A stretch of 36,891 nucleotides of DNA, taken from assembly GCA_027698105.1 (NCBI GenBank), contig JAQERH010000030.1, positions 1 through 36,891 of the forward strand. The letters are read 5' to 3'. This stretch comes from Lachnospiraceae bacterium AM93-12TA (GTDB taxonomy: Bacteria > Bacillota > Clostridia > Lachnospirales > Lachnospiraceae). The translations under genes and the position numbers were made by a program. Below, piece by piece: positions 7,495 to 15,603 of the stretch (positions are counted from its first letter, which is position 1; every line of letters begins with the position of its first letter). Below the pieces are notes generated by a model. That model saw only the letters and a program-made list of their open reading frames with translations. It had not been told where the DNA came from and did no database searches.

Positions 7495-8169
7495 ATGGGA
7501 GCAATCAGCAACGACTGGCTTGCGCCGCTGAGTGCGGAATTTAAGAAGCCTTATTATAAAAAACTGTATGAGACTGTAAAGCATGAATATGAGACGAGAG
7601 CCATCTATCCGGACTCTAATGATATTTTCAATGCCTTTGAATTTACTCCCCTTTCCAGGGTGAAGGCGGTAATTTTAGGGCAGGATCCCTACCATGGATA
7701 CGGCCAGGCTCATGGGCTTTGCTTTTCTGTGAAACCGGGGGTAGATACGCCACCTTCCCTGGTCAATATTTACCAGGAGCTTCACGACGACCTGGGATGT
7801 TACGTGCCGAACAACGGATATCTGAAAAAATGGGCAGATCAGGGCGTAATGCTTTTAAACACAGTTCTGACTGTGCGCGCCCATCAGGCCAATTCCCACC
7901 GGGGAATCGGATGGGAAGAGTTTACAGATGCTGCTATTCAGATTTTGAATGAGCAGGATCGCCCCATGGTATTTATTCTTTGGGGAAGACCTGCACAAGC
8001 AAAGAAAGCCATGCTTACCAATCCGAAACATCTGATTCTGGAGGCGCCTCACCCCAGCCCGCTGTCAGCTTACAGAGGATTTTTTGGCAGCAGGCCCTTC
8101 AGCCGTACCAATGAGTATCTGAAGGAACATGGAATTGAGCCGATTGACTGGCAGATTGAAAATATTTAA
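7495..8169 (+). CDS. ung: Uracil-DNA glycosylase, family 1
   Basis: 224 aa, normal size. It removes uracil from DNA in base-excision repair. The water-activating loop GQDPYHG (D64) and the minor-groove intercalation/leucine loop HPSPLSAYRGFFG (H186) are both intact, as is the PPSLVNIYQEL helix. ATG 7495 is preceded by GAGAGG at good spacing. uppP starts 14 nt after its stop, so the two are probably co-transcribed. Confidence 0.97.
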   Translation: MGAISNDWLAPLSAEFKKPYYKKLYETVKHEYETRAIYPDSNDIFNAFEFTPLSRVKAVILGQDPYHGYGQAHGLCFSVKPGVDTPPSLVNIYQELHDDLGCYVPNNGYLKKWADQGVMLLNTVLTVRAHQANSHRGIGWEEFTDAAIQILNEQDRPMVFILWGRPAQAKKAMLTNPKHLILEAPHPSPLSAYRGFFGSRPFSRTNEYLKEHGIEPIDWQIENI

Positions 8170-8183
8170 CGAGAGGGAACAGT

Positions 8184-9026
8184 ATGAATTTTTTTGAAAT
8201 TTTGAAAGTTCTTGTGCTGGGAATTGTGGAGGGCTTTACAGAGTGGCTTCCTATCAGCAGCACGGGACATATGATTCTGGTGGATGAGATTATCCACCTG
8301 GATGTGAGCGAGGCCTTCCGCCAGGTGTTTATGGTGGTGATTCAGCTGGGAGCCATTCTGGCAGTAGTAGTTCTGTATTTCCACAAACTGAATCCGTTTT
8401 CTCCCAGAAAGACTCAAAACCAGAAGCGGGCAACAATCCGCCTGTGGATGAAAATTGTGGTAGCCTGTATTCCGGCAGCAGTCATCGGACTGCCCTTTGA
8501 CAATCTGCTGGATAAACTGATGAACGGATATGTGGTGTCCGCCATGCTGATTCTGTACGGTGTATTTTTTATTTTACTGGAAAACAGAAACCGTGGTGTG
8601 AAGTTCAGAATTCAGAGAGTGACACAGATTTCCTTCCAGACAGCGGCGGCTATCGGACTGTTCCAGGTGCTTGCCATGGTTCCGGGAACCTCCCGTTCAG
8701 GCGCTACTATTCTGGGAGCCATGCTGCTGGGCTGCTCCAGAGGAGCTGCCGCGGAATTTTCCTTTTTCCTGGGAATCCCTGTTATGTTCGGAGCCAGTCT
8801 TTTAAAGATTGTCAAGTTTATCATTGAGGGCGCTTCCTTCCAGATGTATGAGATCTTTTATCTGATTTTCGGAATGGTCGTGGCCTTTGGAGTATCGGTA
8901 TATTCCATTAAATTCCTGATGGAGTATGTAAAACAGCATGATTTCAAGTTTTTCGGCTATTACAGAATCGTGCTGGGAATTATCGTGCTGTCCTACTTTG
9001 GAATTTCCGCTCTGGTGGGAGCGTAA
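8184..9026 (+). CDS. uppP: Undecaprenyl-diphosphatase (BacA type)
   Basis: 280 aa integral membrane phosphatase that recycles undecaprenyl pyrophosphate to the monophosphate carrier used for peptidoglycan and polysaccharide export; overproduction gives bacitracin resistance. The two signature regions are present: EGFTEWLPISSTGHMIL near residue 17 and PGTSRSGATILGAMLLG near residue 170. About seven to eight hydrophobic segments are visible. The start at 8184 is supported by GAGAGGGAA just upstream. It forms a short operon with ung and is followed by a hairpin. Confidence 0.96.
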   Translation: MNFFEILKVLVLGIVEGFTEWLPISSTGHMILVDEIIHLDVSEAFRQVFMVVIQLGAILAVVVLYFHKLNPFSPRKTQNQKRATIRLWMKIVVACIPAAVIGLPFDNLLDKLMNGYVVSAMLILYGVFFILLENRNRGVKFRIQRVTQISFQTAAAIGLFQVLAMVPGTSRSGATILGAMLLGCSRGAAAEFSFFLGIPVMFGASLLKIVKFIIEGASFQMYEIFYLIFGMVVAFGVSVYSIKFLMEYVKQHDFKFFGYYRIVLGIIVLSYFGISALVGA

Positions 9027-9095
9027 CCGCTTAGGCTGAGGGCAGTAAAATTTATATCTGTATGGCGCAGAATAAGCGCAGTACAAAAATCATAG

Positions 9096-9136
9096 ATGGG
9101 AGAGGCTTTCCGGCTGCTTTGGAAGGCTTCTCCCAT
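9096..9136 (+). terminator. Hairpin after uppP, possible terminator
   Basis: A 16-bp stem with two G-U pairs (9096-9111 with 9121-9136) and a 9-nt loop. No T run follows, so termination is uncertain; it could also be a stabilising 3' hairpin. Confidence 0.45.
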
Positions 9137-9207
9137 TGTGCATCCGGGGAAATAGTATGTCTATCTGCCAGGCTGGTCCCGTATATATGAGACAGGAGGT
9201 GGATGAT

Positions 9208-10005
9208 GTGAAAGGATTTCGCAGTCAGATATGTCTGTTTCTTTTAATAGCAGGAATTGACCTTCTGCTGGCTCTGAATCTGGCCAGGCTGGCAGGGGGA
9301 TGGGGCGAGGCCGACGCGGCAGGCAGCTGGGAAGGGGCAGAAGGATGGGAAGAAACTGGTACGGCTGAGAGAGAACCGGTGCTTCCCGTTTCGGAGGCGG
9401 GAGACGGAAAGCCTGGAAAAGGAGCAGGAGGAGAGATACCTGACAGGACAAACCAGTTTCTGGCTCTCACCTTTGACGACGGCCCTCATTCTATCTGCAC
9501 GAAGAAGCTGTTGGACGGCCTGAGAGAGCGTAATGTGAAGGCCTCGTTTTTTCTTCTGGGGGAAAATATTCCAGGCAATGAACCGCTGATCCGGCAGATG
9601 AAAGAAGACGGCCATCTGATTGGAACCCACTGCTACCGGCATGTAGATTTGACGAAGGAGAATGTAAAGACAGCGATTTCCCTGATTCGGGAGACAAACC
9701 GGGAAATCGAGGCAGTAACGGGAGAGAAGCCTGTTTACATAAGACCTCCATATGGAAAGTGGAACGGACAGCTGGAGGAGGTACTTGATATGACTCCTGT
9801 GCTGTGGGATATTGATACCCTGGACTGGAAGGTACAAAACAGCGAAAAAGTGCTGAGGACGATTGAAAAAAATGCGGGAAAGCATCAGATTGTGCTGATG
9901 CACGATATCTTTCCCACTACAGTGGACGCGGCGCTGGCAGCCATTGACACATTGGGGGAGCAGGGATATACTTTTGTTACAGTAGACGAGCTTTTGATTG
10001 ACTGA
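9208..10005 (+). CDS. Polysaccharide deacetylase, NodB domain
   Basis: 265 aa secreted or membrane-anchored carbohydrate esterase family 4 enzyme, likely removing N-acetyl groups from peptidoglycan or another wall glycan. A single hydrophobic segment at about residues 4-22 is followed by a Gly/Glu-rich linker and the NodB domain from about residue 84. All five motifs are intact: TFDDGP (catalytic and metal Asp D90, D91), HCYRH (metal H141, H145), RPPYG, DIDTLDW and LMHD. GTG 9208 is chosen because AGGAGGT ends 7 nt upstream; earlier starts overlap the upstream hairpin. rarA starts 30 nt later. PdaA/PdaB-like sporulation or lysozyme-resistance roles are both possible. Confidence 0.88.
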   Translation: MKGFRSQICLFLLIAGIDLLLALNLARLAGGWGEADAAGSWEGAEGWEETGTAEREPVLPVSEAGDGKPGKGAGGEIPDRTNQFLALTFDDGPHSICTKKLLDGLRERNVKASFFLLGENIPGNEPLIRQMKEDGHLIGTHCYRHVDLTKENVKTAISLIRETNREIEAVTGEKPVYIRPPYGKWNGQLEEVLDMTPVLWDIDTLDWKVQNSEKVLRTIEKNAGKHQIVLMHDIFPTTVDAALAAIDTLGEQGYTFVTVDELLID

Positions 10006-10035
10006 CAAAGGAAATAAGGGAAGGTGCAGATACAG

Positions 10036-11361
10036 ATGGATTTATTTGACTATATGAGAAGCAATACCATGGAGAAGGAGGCGCCGCTGGCCTCCCGGCT
10101 GCGTCCCTCCACTCTGGATGAGGTGGTAGGGCAGAAGCATATTATCGGGAAGGATAAGCTGCTTTACCGGGCCATCAAGGCCGACAAGCTGGGTTCTATT
10201 ATTTTCTACGGTCCGCCGGGAACAGGAAAAACCACTCTGGCGAAGGTGATTGCCAATACTACCAGCGCCCGGTTTACCCAGATTAACGCCACTGTGGCAG
10301 GAAAGAAGGATATGGAGGAAGTCGTAAAGGAGGCTAAGGACGCCCTTGGCATGTATGGCCAGAGGACGATCCTTTTTGTGGATGAGATTCACCGTTTTAA
10401 TAAGAGCCAGCAGGACTACCTGCTTCCGTTTGTGGAGGACGGGACGCTGCTGTTAATCGGTGCGACTACGGAAAATCCTTATTTTGAGGTGAACGGCGCT
10501 CTCATTTCCCGCTCCCGGATTTTTGAACTGAAGCAGCTGGAAAAGGACGATGTTAAGGAACTTTTGCGGCGGGCAGTGACAGATTCAGAGAAGGGAATGG
10601 GAATGTACCGGGCTGTTCTGGAGCCGGAGGCAGAGGAATTTCTGGCAGATATGGCCAACGGGGACGCCAGGGCGGCTCTCAACGCGGTGGAGCTGGGCAT
10701 TCTCACCACAGAGCGGTCGGAGGACGGCCTGATTCACATTAATCTGGATGTGGCCCAGGAGTGTATCCAGAAGCGTGCAGTGCGCTATGACAAAGGCGGG
10801 GACAATCACTACGATACCATATCTGCCTTTATCAAGAGTATGAGAGGTTCCGATCCGGACGCAGCTGTGTACTACCTGGCCCGGATGCTCTACGCAGGGG
10901 AGGATATTAAGTTTATTGCCAGAAGGATCATGATCTGCGCCTCTGAGGATGTGGGAAATGCGGATCCTATGGCTCTTACCGTGGCGGTCAGCGCTTCTCT
11001 GGCCGTGGAGCGGGTGGGAATGCCGGAGGCTCAGATTATCCTGTCAAACGCCGCCTCCTATGTGGCCTGCGCTCCCAAAAGCAATTCCGCAGTCAATGCC
11101 ATCGACGCGGCCATGAAGGCAGTGAAAACCCAGACCCTGATGCCGGTTCCGCCTCACCTGCAGGACAGACACTACAGCGGCGCAGCGGCCCTTGGGCGGG
11201 GATTGGATTACAAATATGCCCATGATTATCCCAATCACTATGTGAAACAGCAGTACCTGCCGGATGGAATGGAAGGCGCTGTATTCTATGAGCCATCAGA
11301 CAATGGATATGAGAAGGAGATCAAGGCGCGGCTGGCATTTCTGAGGGGAAGCGAGGAGTAA
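10036..11361 (+). CDS. rarA: Replication-associated recombination protein A (RarA/MgsA), AAA+ ATPase
   Basis: 441 aa cytosolic AAA+ ATPase of the clamp-loader-like RarA/WRNIP1 family, acting at stalled replication forks. Walker A GPPGTGKT is at residues 59-66, Walker B LFVDEIHRF at about 113-121, and sensor-1 region LLIGATTENP at about 138-147. The C-terminal region has the family stretch YDTISAFIKSMRGSDPDAAVYYLARM and ends with PPHLQDRHYSGA and HDYPNHY. ATG 10036 (MDLFDYMR) is the usual family start; the GTG at 10024 is too close to the GGGAAGG site. A terminator follows. Confidence 0.95.
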   Translation: MDLFDYMRSNTMEKEAPLASRLRPSTLDEVVGQKHIIGKDKLLYRAIKADKLGSIIFYGPPGTGKTTLAKVIANTTSARFTQINATVAGKKDMEEVVKEAKDALGMYGQRTILFVDEIHRFNKSQQDYLLPFVEDGTLLLIGATTENPYFEVNGALISRSRIFELKQLEKDDVKELLRRAVTDSEKGMGMYRAVLEPEAEEFLADMANGDARAALNAVELGILTTERSEDGLIHINLDVAQECIQKRAVRYDKGGDNHYDTISAFIKSMRGSDPDAAVYYLARMLYAGEDIKFIARRIMICASEDVGNADPMALTVAVSASLAVERVGMPEAQIILSNAASYVACAPKSNSAVNAIDAAMKAVKTQTLMPVPPHLQDRHYSGAAALGRGLDYKYAHDYPNHYVKQQYLPDGMEGAVFYEPSDNGYEKEIKARLAFLRGSEE

Positions 11362-11380
11362 AAGTGAACGGGAAACAGAG

Positions 11381-11429
11381 GGAAGGCCTGACATCCGCTT
11401 TACTGGAGCGGAAGGGCTTTCCTTTTTTT
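11381..11429 (+). terminator. Rho-independent terminator after rarA
   Basis: GGAAGGCC (11381-11388) pairs with GGCTTTCC (11415-11422), with an inner TCCGCT/AGCGGA stem (11394-11399 with 11407-11412), followed by seven T. Confidence 0.8.
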
Positions 11430-11518
11430 CTGCGTTTTTTTATAAAAAAATGAACCGTCTGCCAGTTTGACGGCTCTTATAGACAGGTATACCAAAAAGG
11501 GAAGGAGATATCAGACAG

Positions 11519-12121
11519 TTGAAAGAGACGGAGCTTGTAAAACGGCTTATGGCCGGAGACAGGGAAGCGTTTGACGCCCTGTATGAACTTTATAAGGATC
11601 AGGCATTCAGGACATCCTGGTTTTTATCAGGAAACCGGGCCGACGCGGAGGACATTGTCCAGGATACCTTTGTGAAGGTGTATGTGAATATAGGACAGCT
11701 GAAACAGGCGGAGGGGTTTAAAAGCTGGTTTTACAGGATCCTGACAAGGACTGCGTGGAAGCAGTCTGACAGGCGGAAACTGGAATTTCCTGACGAGGAA
11801 ATCCTGATCCATGCAGACGCTGTTTCAGAGGCGTCAGAGGAGGGCAATCCAGAACAGATTTTTAAGAAAGAAGAGAGAGATAAGATCAGAGCGATTGTAA
11901 ACGGCCTGGATGAAAAGTACAGGACAACGCTGATTCTCTATTATTACAGCGAGTGTTCTACAAAGGCCATCGCGTCGATTATGGGATGCCTGGAGGGAAC
12001 GGTTAAATCACGGCTGTTTTCGGCCAGACGGAAGGTGAAAACGGAACTGATGCGGGAATTAAAAAAGGAGGGAGCTGTCTATGAGCAGGAAGGAAGACGA
12101 AGCAATCAGGGAATTTTTTAA
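11519..12121 (+). CDS. ECF-type RNA polymerase sigma factor
   Basis: 200 aa sigma-70-family group 4 factor. Region 2 covers about residues 10-75 (DALYELYKDQAFRTSW, then DAEDIVQDTFVKVY, then FKSWFYRILTRTAWKQSDRRK). Region 4 covers about 125-185 (LDEKYRTTLILYYYSECSTKAIASIMG, then EGTVKSRLFSARRKVK). The start is TTG 11519, 8 nt after AAGGAGATA. It overlaps the next gene by 41 nt, so the two are translationally coupled and form a sigma/anti-sigma pair. The regulon is unknown. Confidence 0.92.
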   Translation: MKETELVKRLMAGDREAFDALYELYKDQAFRTSWFLSGNRADAEDIVQDTFVKVYVNIGQLKQAEGFKSWFYRILTRTAWKQSDRRKLEFPDEEILIHADAVSEASEEGNPEQIFKKEERDKIRAIVNGLDEKYRTTLILYYYSECSTKAIASIMGCLEGTVKSRLFSARRKVKTELMRELKKEGAVYEQEGRRSNQGIF

Positions 12122-12920
12122 AGGAGAGGCAGAGCACATGGCGGCTCCCGACTTATTAAAGGCGCGGATTGACCGGGAAATCGACAAAATTGAGAATGAC
12201 AGAATTAAGAAGAGAAGAGATTCAGAGAAGGAGGCAGTGATTATGAAATTTCAGAAAAGAAAAGTAGCGCTGGCAGCGGCAGTGATTGTGGCGATTGGAA
12301 GTATTACCTGCTATGCAACAGGAAAAATGACAGGTTTGATGGTGGGAAGCAGTCATCTGACAGAGGTATCAGAATACAGCGGCCTTGCGGCAGCAGAGGA
12401 AAAGGCGGGATTTGAGACAGGAATGCCGGAAACCTTTTCAAATGGTTATGTATTTAAAAACGTCAATACAGGAGATGGAACAGCAGTTGACGCAGAGGGA
12501 AACGGCATACCAGGAACGGAGTATGTGGATGTGTTCATGACCTATGAGAAGGATGGAAGTGAGATTACAGCCAGCATTATGCCGGAACTGAAAGAAGAGC
12601 CTGCAGAAGAGGCGGAAGAGGCAGAGGCAAAAGCGCCGGAAGCGTCCGAGACCAGAGAGATCGGAGGCATTGCAGTCAGCTATTACGAGACAACCATGAA
12701 GGTGGTTCCGCCGGATTATGAGCTGACAGAGCAGGATAAGAAGGACATGGAAAACTCGAATTTCACGATTTCCTATGGAAGCGATCAGGTGTACGTGCAG
12801 AAGGTGAGATCAGTGGACTGGAAGGCAGATGGAAAGGCATATAATCTTCTTGATATGGAAGGAATCGTGGATGCAGAAACCCTGTTCTCCATGGCCCAGG
12901 ATGTGATCGAGGGAAAATAG
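12081..12920 (+). CDS. Membrane anti-sigma factor-like protein, DUF4367-like ectodomain
   Basis: 279 aa. Residues 1-58 are cytosolic, charged and helical (REFFKGEAEHM, DLLKARIDREIDKIENDRIKKRR). One membrane segment follows at about 60-82. The rest is outside: a mixed domain, a Glu/Ala-rich spacer (about 172-193), and an end (VRSVDWKADGKAYNLLD, then ETLFSMAQDVI) that resembles the DUF4367 sensor fold. No HxxxCxxC zinc anti-sigma motif is visible. The reading starts inside the sigma gene, so it is very likely its cognate anti-sigma or sensor. An internal ATG at 12243 would give a protein starting just before the membrane segment, but lacking the sigma-binding part. Confidence 0.7.
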   Translation: MSRKEDEAIREFFKGEAEHMAAPDLLKARIDREIDKIENDRIKKRRDSEKEAVIMKFQKRKVALAAAVIVAIGSITCYATGKMTGLMVGSSHLTEVSEYSGLAAAEEKAGFETGMPETFSNGYVFKNVNTGDGTAVDAEGNGIPGTEYVDVFMTYEKDGSEITASIMPELKEEPAEEAEEAEAKAPEASETREIGGIAVSYYETTMKVVPPDYELTEQDKKDMENSNFTISYGSDQVYVQKVRSVDWKADGKAYNLLDMEGIVDAETLFSMAQDVIEGK

Positions 12921-12977
12921 AGAAGGAAAAATTATAATAGGTATAGAAGAAGACAGAAAAAAAGGAATAGATAGAGC

Positions 12978-13015
12978 AAAAAAATGCCCGCCGCAGGTTA
13001 AACCTACGGCGGGCA
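12978..13015 (-). terminator. Terminator of the minus-strand AAA ATPase gene, possibly bidirectional
   Basis: TGCCCGCCGCAGGTT (12985-12999) pairs with AACCTACGGCGGGCA (13001-13015) with one mismatch. The A run at 12978-12984 is a T run on the minus strand, placing it right after the minus-strand stop at 13023. The + strand sigma/anti-sigma operon also ends into it. A related hairpin is at 15480-15510. Confidence 0.8.
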
Positions 13016-13022
13016 AAACTAT

Positions 13023-14237
13023 TTAGTTCCATTCTTCTGCTAAGAGAAAATCGCGGATATTTCGATGTTTGATACCATTGCGGCTCATATCGAATTCATC
13101 CAGAGAAACGACATATTTCGGGAAGTTATCACGAATGCTGTCATAGGCCCCAAATTCACGTTTGATTGTCTCTTCGGAGGCAAGGAGATAGGTAACCTGA
13201 ACGTACAGCTTCTCGTCTCTTTTATGGCAGACGAAATCAATTTCTTTACTGCCTGCTTTGCCGATTGTGACTTCATAGCCGCGGCGCAGCAGTTCCAGAT
13301 AAACAATGTTTTCTAAGGTGAGGTTAATGTCTTTCATATTGCCTCCAAAGACAGCCTCGCGAATCCCGTGGTCTGCAATGTAGTATTTTTCATTGGATGC
13401 GAGAATCTGTCTGCCCTGCAAATCTTCGCGTTTTACCTGATAGAACAAATATGCATCGCAGCAATATTTGATATAATTGAGAATAGTTTCCGGAGCCACA
13501 TTGCGCTGCTCGCTTTTTAAAAATTTGGAAAGGGAAGATGCGGAAAACGTGTTTCCAACATTTTCCATTACATATGCAATAATACGTTCCAGTAAATCTA
13601 CGTCGCGAATTTTACCGCGCTTTACAATATCCTTTAACTGAACTGAGTTGAACAAATCATGGAGATACTGTCTGGCGGGTTCGTTGTCATAGCGGATATT
13701 AGCCAGGTAAGGCATGCCGCCACACAGAAGATATTTTTGAAAACATGTTTGTACTGATTCGTCAGGAACGATGGTCTGATACAGTTTCATAAATTCTGCA
13801 AAAGAAAATGGATAAATGACAAACTCAACGTAACGGCCGCCGAGATAAGTAGCGAGTTCGCCGGATAATAATTTAGCATTGGAACCAGTGATGTAGATAT
13901 CGCAGTTTAAAGAAACACGGAATGAGCTGATACATTTTTCCCAGTCTTTTACTTCCTGAATTTCATCAAAGAAAAGATAAACTTTACCGTCTATGTCAGC
14001 AGCTCTTTTGGAAATTTCAGCGTGCAGCGCTTGAGCAGTCTGCAGATGGGCATAGTTCATATCTTCAAAATTGATAGAAATAAACTGAGCAGGATTTACC
14101 CCAGAGTCGGCCAGCTCCTGTTTGATCAGCTCCAGCATAACGGATTTTCCACAGCGGCGGATACCAGTCATAACTTTTACCAGATCTGTCCCGATAAAGG
14201 GGCGGACACGGTTCATGTAAATGTCTCTTTGAATCAT
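13023..14237 (-). CDS. AAA_14 / DUF4143 P-loop ATPase
   Basis: 404 aa P-loop ATPase of the AAA_14 plus DUF4143 family, common as accessory genes in Clostridia and of unproven function. Walker A is GIRRCGKS (residues 25-32), Walker B is LFFDEIQEV (about 92-100), and sensor residues lie in IYITGSNAKLLSGELATYLGGRY (about 116-138). A winged-helix-like region near residue 230 (SASSLSKFLKSEQRNVAPETILNYIKYC) leads to the DUF4143 nuclease-like end (EIDFVCHKRDEKLYVQVTYLL). That EIDFV...VQV pattern is like the PD-(D/E)xK fold; catalysis is not certain. It stands alone, opposite to its neighbours, in an AT-richer island, with a promoter flanked by twin palindromes. Confidence 0.88.
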   Translation of the reverse strand: MIQRDIYMNRVRPFIGTDLVKVMTGIRRCGKSVMLELIKQELADSGVNPAQFISINFEDMNYAHLQTAQALHAEISKRAADIDGKVYLFFDEIQEVKDWEKCISSFRVSLNCDIYITGSNAKLLSGELATYLGGRYVEFVIYPFSFAEFMKLYQTIVPDESVQTCFQKYLLCGGMPYLANIRYDNEPARQYLHDLFNSVQLKDIVKRGKIRDVDLLERIIAYVMENVGNTFSASSLSKFLKSEQRNVAPETILNYIKYCCDAYLFYQVKREDLQGRQILASNEKYYIADHGIREAVFGGNMKDINLTLENIVYLELLRRGYEVTIGKAGSKEIDFVCHKRDEKLYVQVTYLLASEETIKREFGAYDSIRDNFPKYVVSLDEFDMSRNGIKHRNIRDFLLAEEWN

Positions 14238-14270
14238 GAAAGTATAAGTCTCCTTTCCTTTATTTCATAT

Positions 14271-14330
14271 ATCATATCACAGTTATAACTTAAGAACAAT
14301 AAATAAAAATAAATTCTATAAGTTATAACT
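14271..14330 (-). promoter_or_regulatory. Promoter of the AAA ATPase gene with twin AGTTATAACT palindromes
   Basis: On the minus strand TTGTTC (forward 14294-14299) and TATGAT (forward 14271-14276) are spaced by 17 nt. The 10-bp palindrome AGTTATAACT lies in the spacer (14281-14290) and again upstream of the -35 (14321-14330), 40 nt apart centre to centre. The arms extend to a perfect 13-bp inverted repeat (14280-14292 with 14319-14331). This looks like a paired operator on one face of the helix. Confidence 0.6.
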
Positions 14331-14427
14331 GAAAAAATGAAAAAAGACACTAGCAGTCGGAGTTTGATGCTTCATCCAGCGTGCAAAATTCCATAACATA
14401 TTCTTTGTGTGTTATTTAACTATTGTG

Positions 14428-14465
14428 TTGATATTTTTGATTTTATGATATAATACAATTGTATT
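14428..14465 (+). promoter_or_regulatory. Extended -10 promoter with overlapping palindrome
   Basis: TGATATAAT at 14446-14454 is an ideal extended -10; TTGATA at 14428-14433 is a -35 with short 15-nt spacing. The 14-bp palindrome AATACAATTGTATT (14452-14465) covers the end of the -10 and the expected start site, as an operator would. It points towards the decayed fragment and the lipoprotein gene. The remaining 14331-14427 stretch is AT-rich with nothing else recognised. Confidence 0.5.
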
Positions 14466-14530
14466 GTAAACATATTTTGGGTTTTTATATGATGATTTTT
14501 GTATAATTAGATAGTGGAACTGTGTATTAG

Positions 14531-14754
14531 AATATTTCTGCTGATGTCTGTAATGAATCAAATAGCAAAATTAAAGAACTGATCGAAATGCGTATTGTAC
14601 GTATACAGCTATTAGCATTGCCGATCCGCCTTCCTTTGTTTTAGGTTTAATGCCATTTGAATATAGCACATTAGAATCTGAAAATAAATGGCAGGATTAT
14701 TTATCAGAATTAGTTTCTGATTTAAAAGGGCAGTATATCATAACTCTTAGGTAA
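14531..14754 (+). pseudogene. Decayed coding fragment, frameshifted
   Basis: Two protein-like stretches in different + frames adjoin. The first runs from 14531 (NISADVCNESNSKIKELIE...) to about 14600. The second runs from about 14602 (ISIADPPSFVLGLMPFEYST..., ending SDLKGQYIITLR) to a TAA at 14752-14754. Together they read as about 75 residues of the C-terminal end of a protein with a frame change near 14600. There is no usable start. I do not recognise the parent family. It ends 6 nt before the lipoprotein gene, as if once the upstream member of that operon. Coding character is inferred from composition only. Confidence 0.35.
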
Positions 14755-14760
14755 GATGAA

Positions 14761-15447
14761 ATGAAGAAAATCAATTTTTATGTGTTAGAGATCGCTTTTC
14801 TCTGTTTTCTGGCAGGATGCTCGTCTGCCTCGCCGAATGCAGAGAAGAAAAACACGGTCAATTATCTGAATTCCATTCGGAATCAGGCTGTAAATGCAGA
14901 GTTTGGCTCTCTTACTATTAATACTGAATGGAACATAGGAGGAGAAATCGAAACGGTCGGACGCCAGATTGATTTTTCTCATCGGGGCTCTAAACTGCAT
15001 TATAAAGAAGCTATTTATGATTCATTTGCAGATCATTCTGCGAAGCCATATCAGACAGCAGAAACATCAGAAGACGGGACTTACTTAATCGTTTCATCAG
15101 AAGGCGACAATTTTACTGTTGAGGTTCCTCTGGAAAAAGCCCCCTCTCTGGAGCAGTTTTTTGAAGGTGTCTGGGATACGTTAAATTCCTCAGAAATCGA
15201 ACGTATCGAAACAGCTAAGCAGGGAGATATAACGTCCTATACCATAGTATATTCCTCTGATTACTGCAGCGGCAAAGGAAATGATACGGAAATAGGCTCT
15301 TCGGTGCTCCAGTCAAAGATTCTGGAATTGGAACTGACGCCAGATGAAAGCGTAAAAGCAGTCAAACTGAATACAGCCGGATACGTTTCAGGATTGAATG
15401 ATTCAGAAACGCCAGTCAGTCAAAAAACGGAACTGTACTTCGATTAG
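14761..15447 (+). CDS. Predicted lipoprotein, unknown function
   Basis: 228 aa. A short charged N-terminus, a hydrophobic stretch and a lipobox (LAGC, Cys at about residue 20) followed by SSASPNAEKK mark a lipidated, surface-held protein. The mature part is polar and beta-rich (FGSLTINTEWNIGGEI, YLIVSSEGDNFTVEVPLE, TSYTIVYSSDYCSGKG) and looks like one of the small lipoproteins of Lachnospiraceae that have a LolA/LppX-like appearance, but no family is recognised. The ribosome binding site is weak (AGGTAAG at 14749-14755). A strong terminator follows, so it is monocistronic or the end of a broken operon. Confidence 0.7.
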   Translation: MKKINFYVLEIAFLCFLAGCSSASPNAEKKNTVNYLNSIRNQAVNAEFGSLTINTEWNIGGEIETVGRQIDFSHRGSKLHYKEAIYDSFADHSAKPYQTAETSEDGTYLIVSSEGDNFTVEVPLEKAPSLEQFFEGVWDTLNSSEIERIETAKQGDITSYTIVYSSDYCSGKGNDTEIGSSVLQSKILELELTPDESVKAVKLNTAGYVSGLNDSETPVSQKTELYFD

Positions 15448-15471
15448 AATATTCTAAAGCAGAACAGAAGT

Positions 15472-15518
15472 AAAAGAAATGCCCACCGCAGGTTTAAATT
15501 GCGGCGGGCATTTCTTTT
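15472..15518 (+). terminator. Terminator after the lipoprotein gene
   Basis: AAAAGAAATGCCCACCGC (15472-15489) pairs with GCGGCGGGCATTTCTTTT (15501-15518) with a single mismatch. The core 15480-15510 matches the hairpin at 12985-13015 at 26 of 31 positions. Confidence 0.85.
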
Positions 15519-15603
15519 ATGCAGACGAAACCAGCAGGCGGGAGATAACAGCCAGGCTCTCCCCTTAAAAAAGCTGTAAAAACAAAAGAACTATGGTATA
15601 ATG

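Noticed and set aside
9244..10008. 254-codon minus-strand reading frame opposite the deacetylase
   Set aside because: It is an antisense shadow of a gene with all five NodB motifs; it shows no known motifs or start site.
13065..13316. + strand reading frame inside the AAA ATPase gene
   Set aside because: Antisense shadow of the DUF4143 end; no ribosome binding site.
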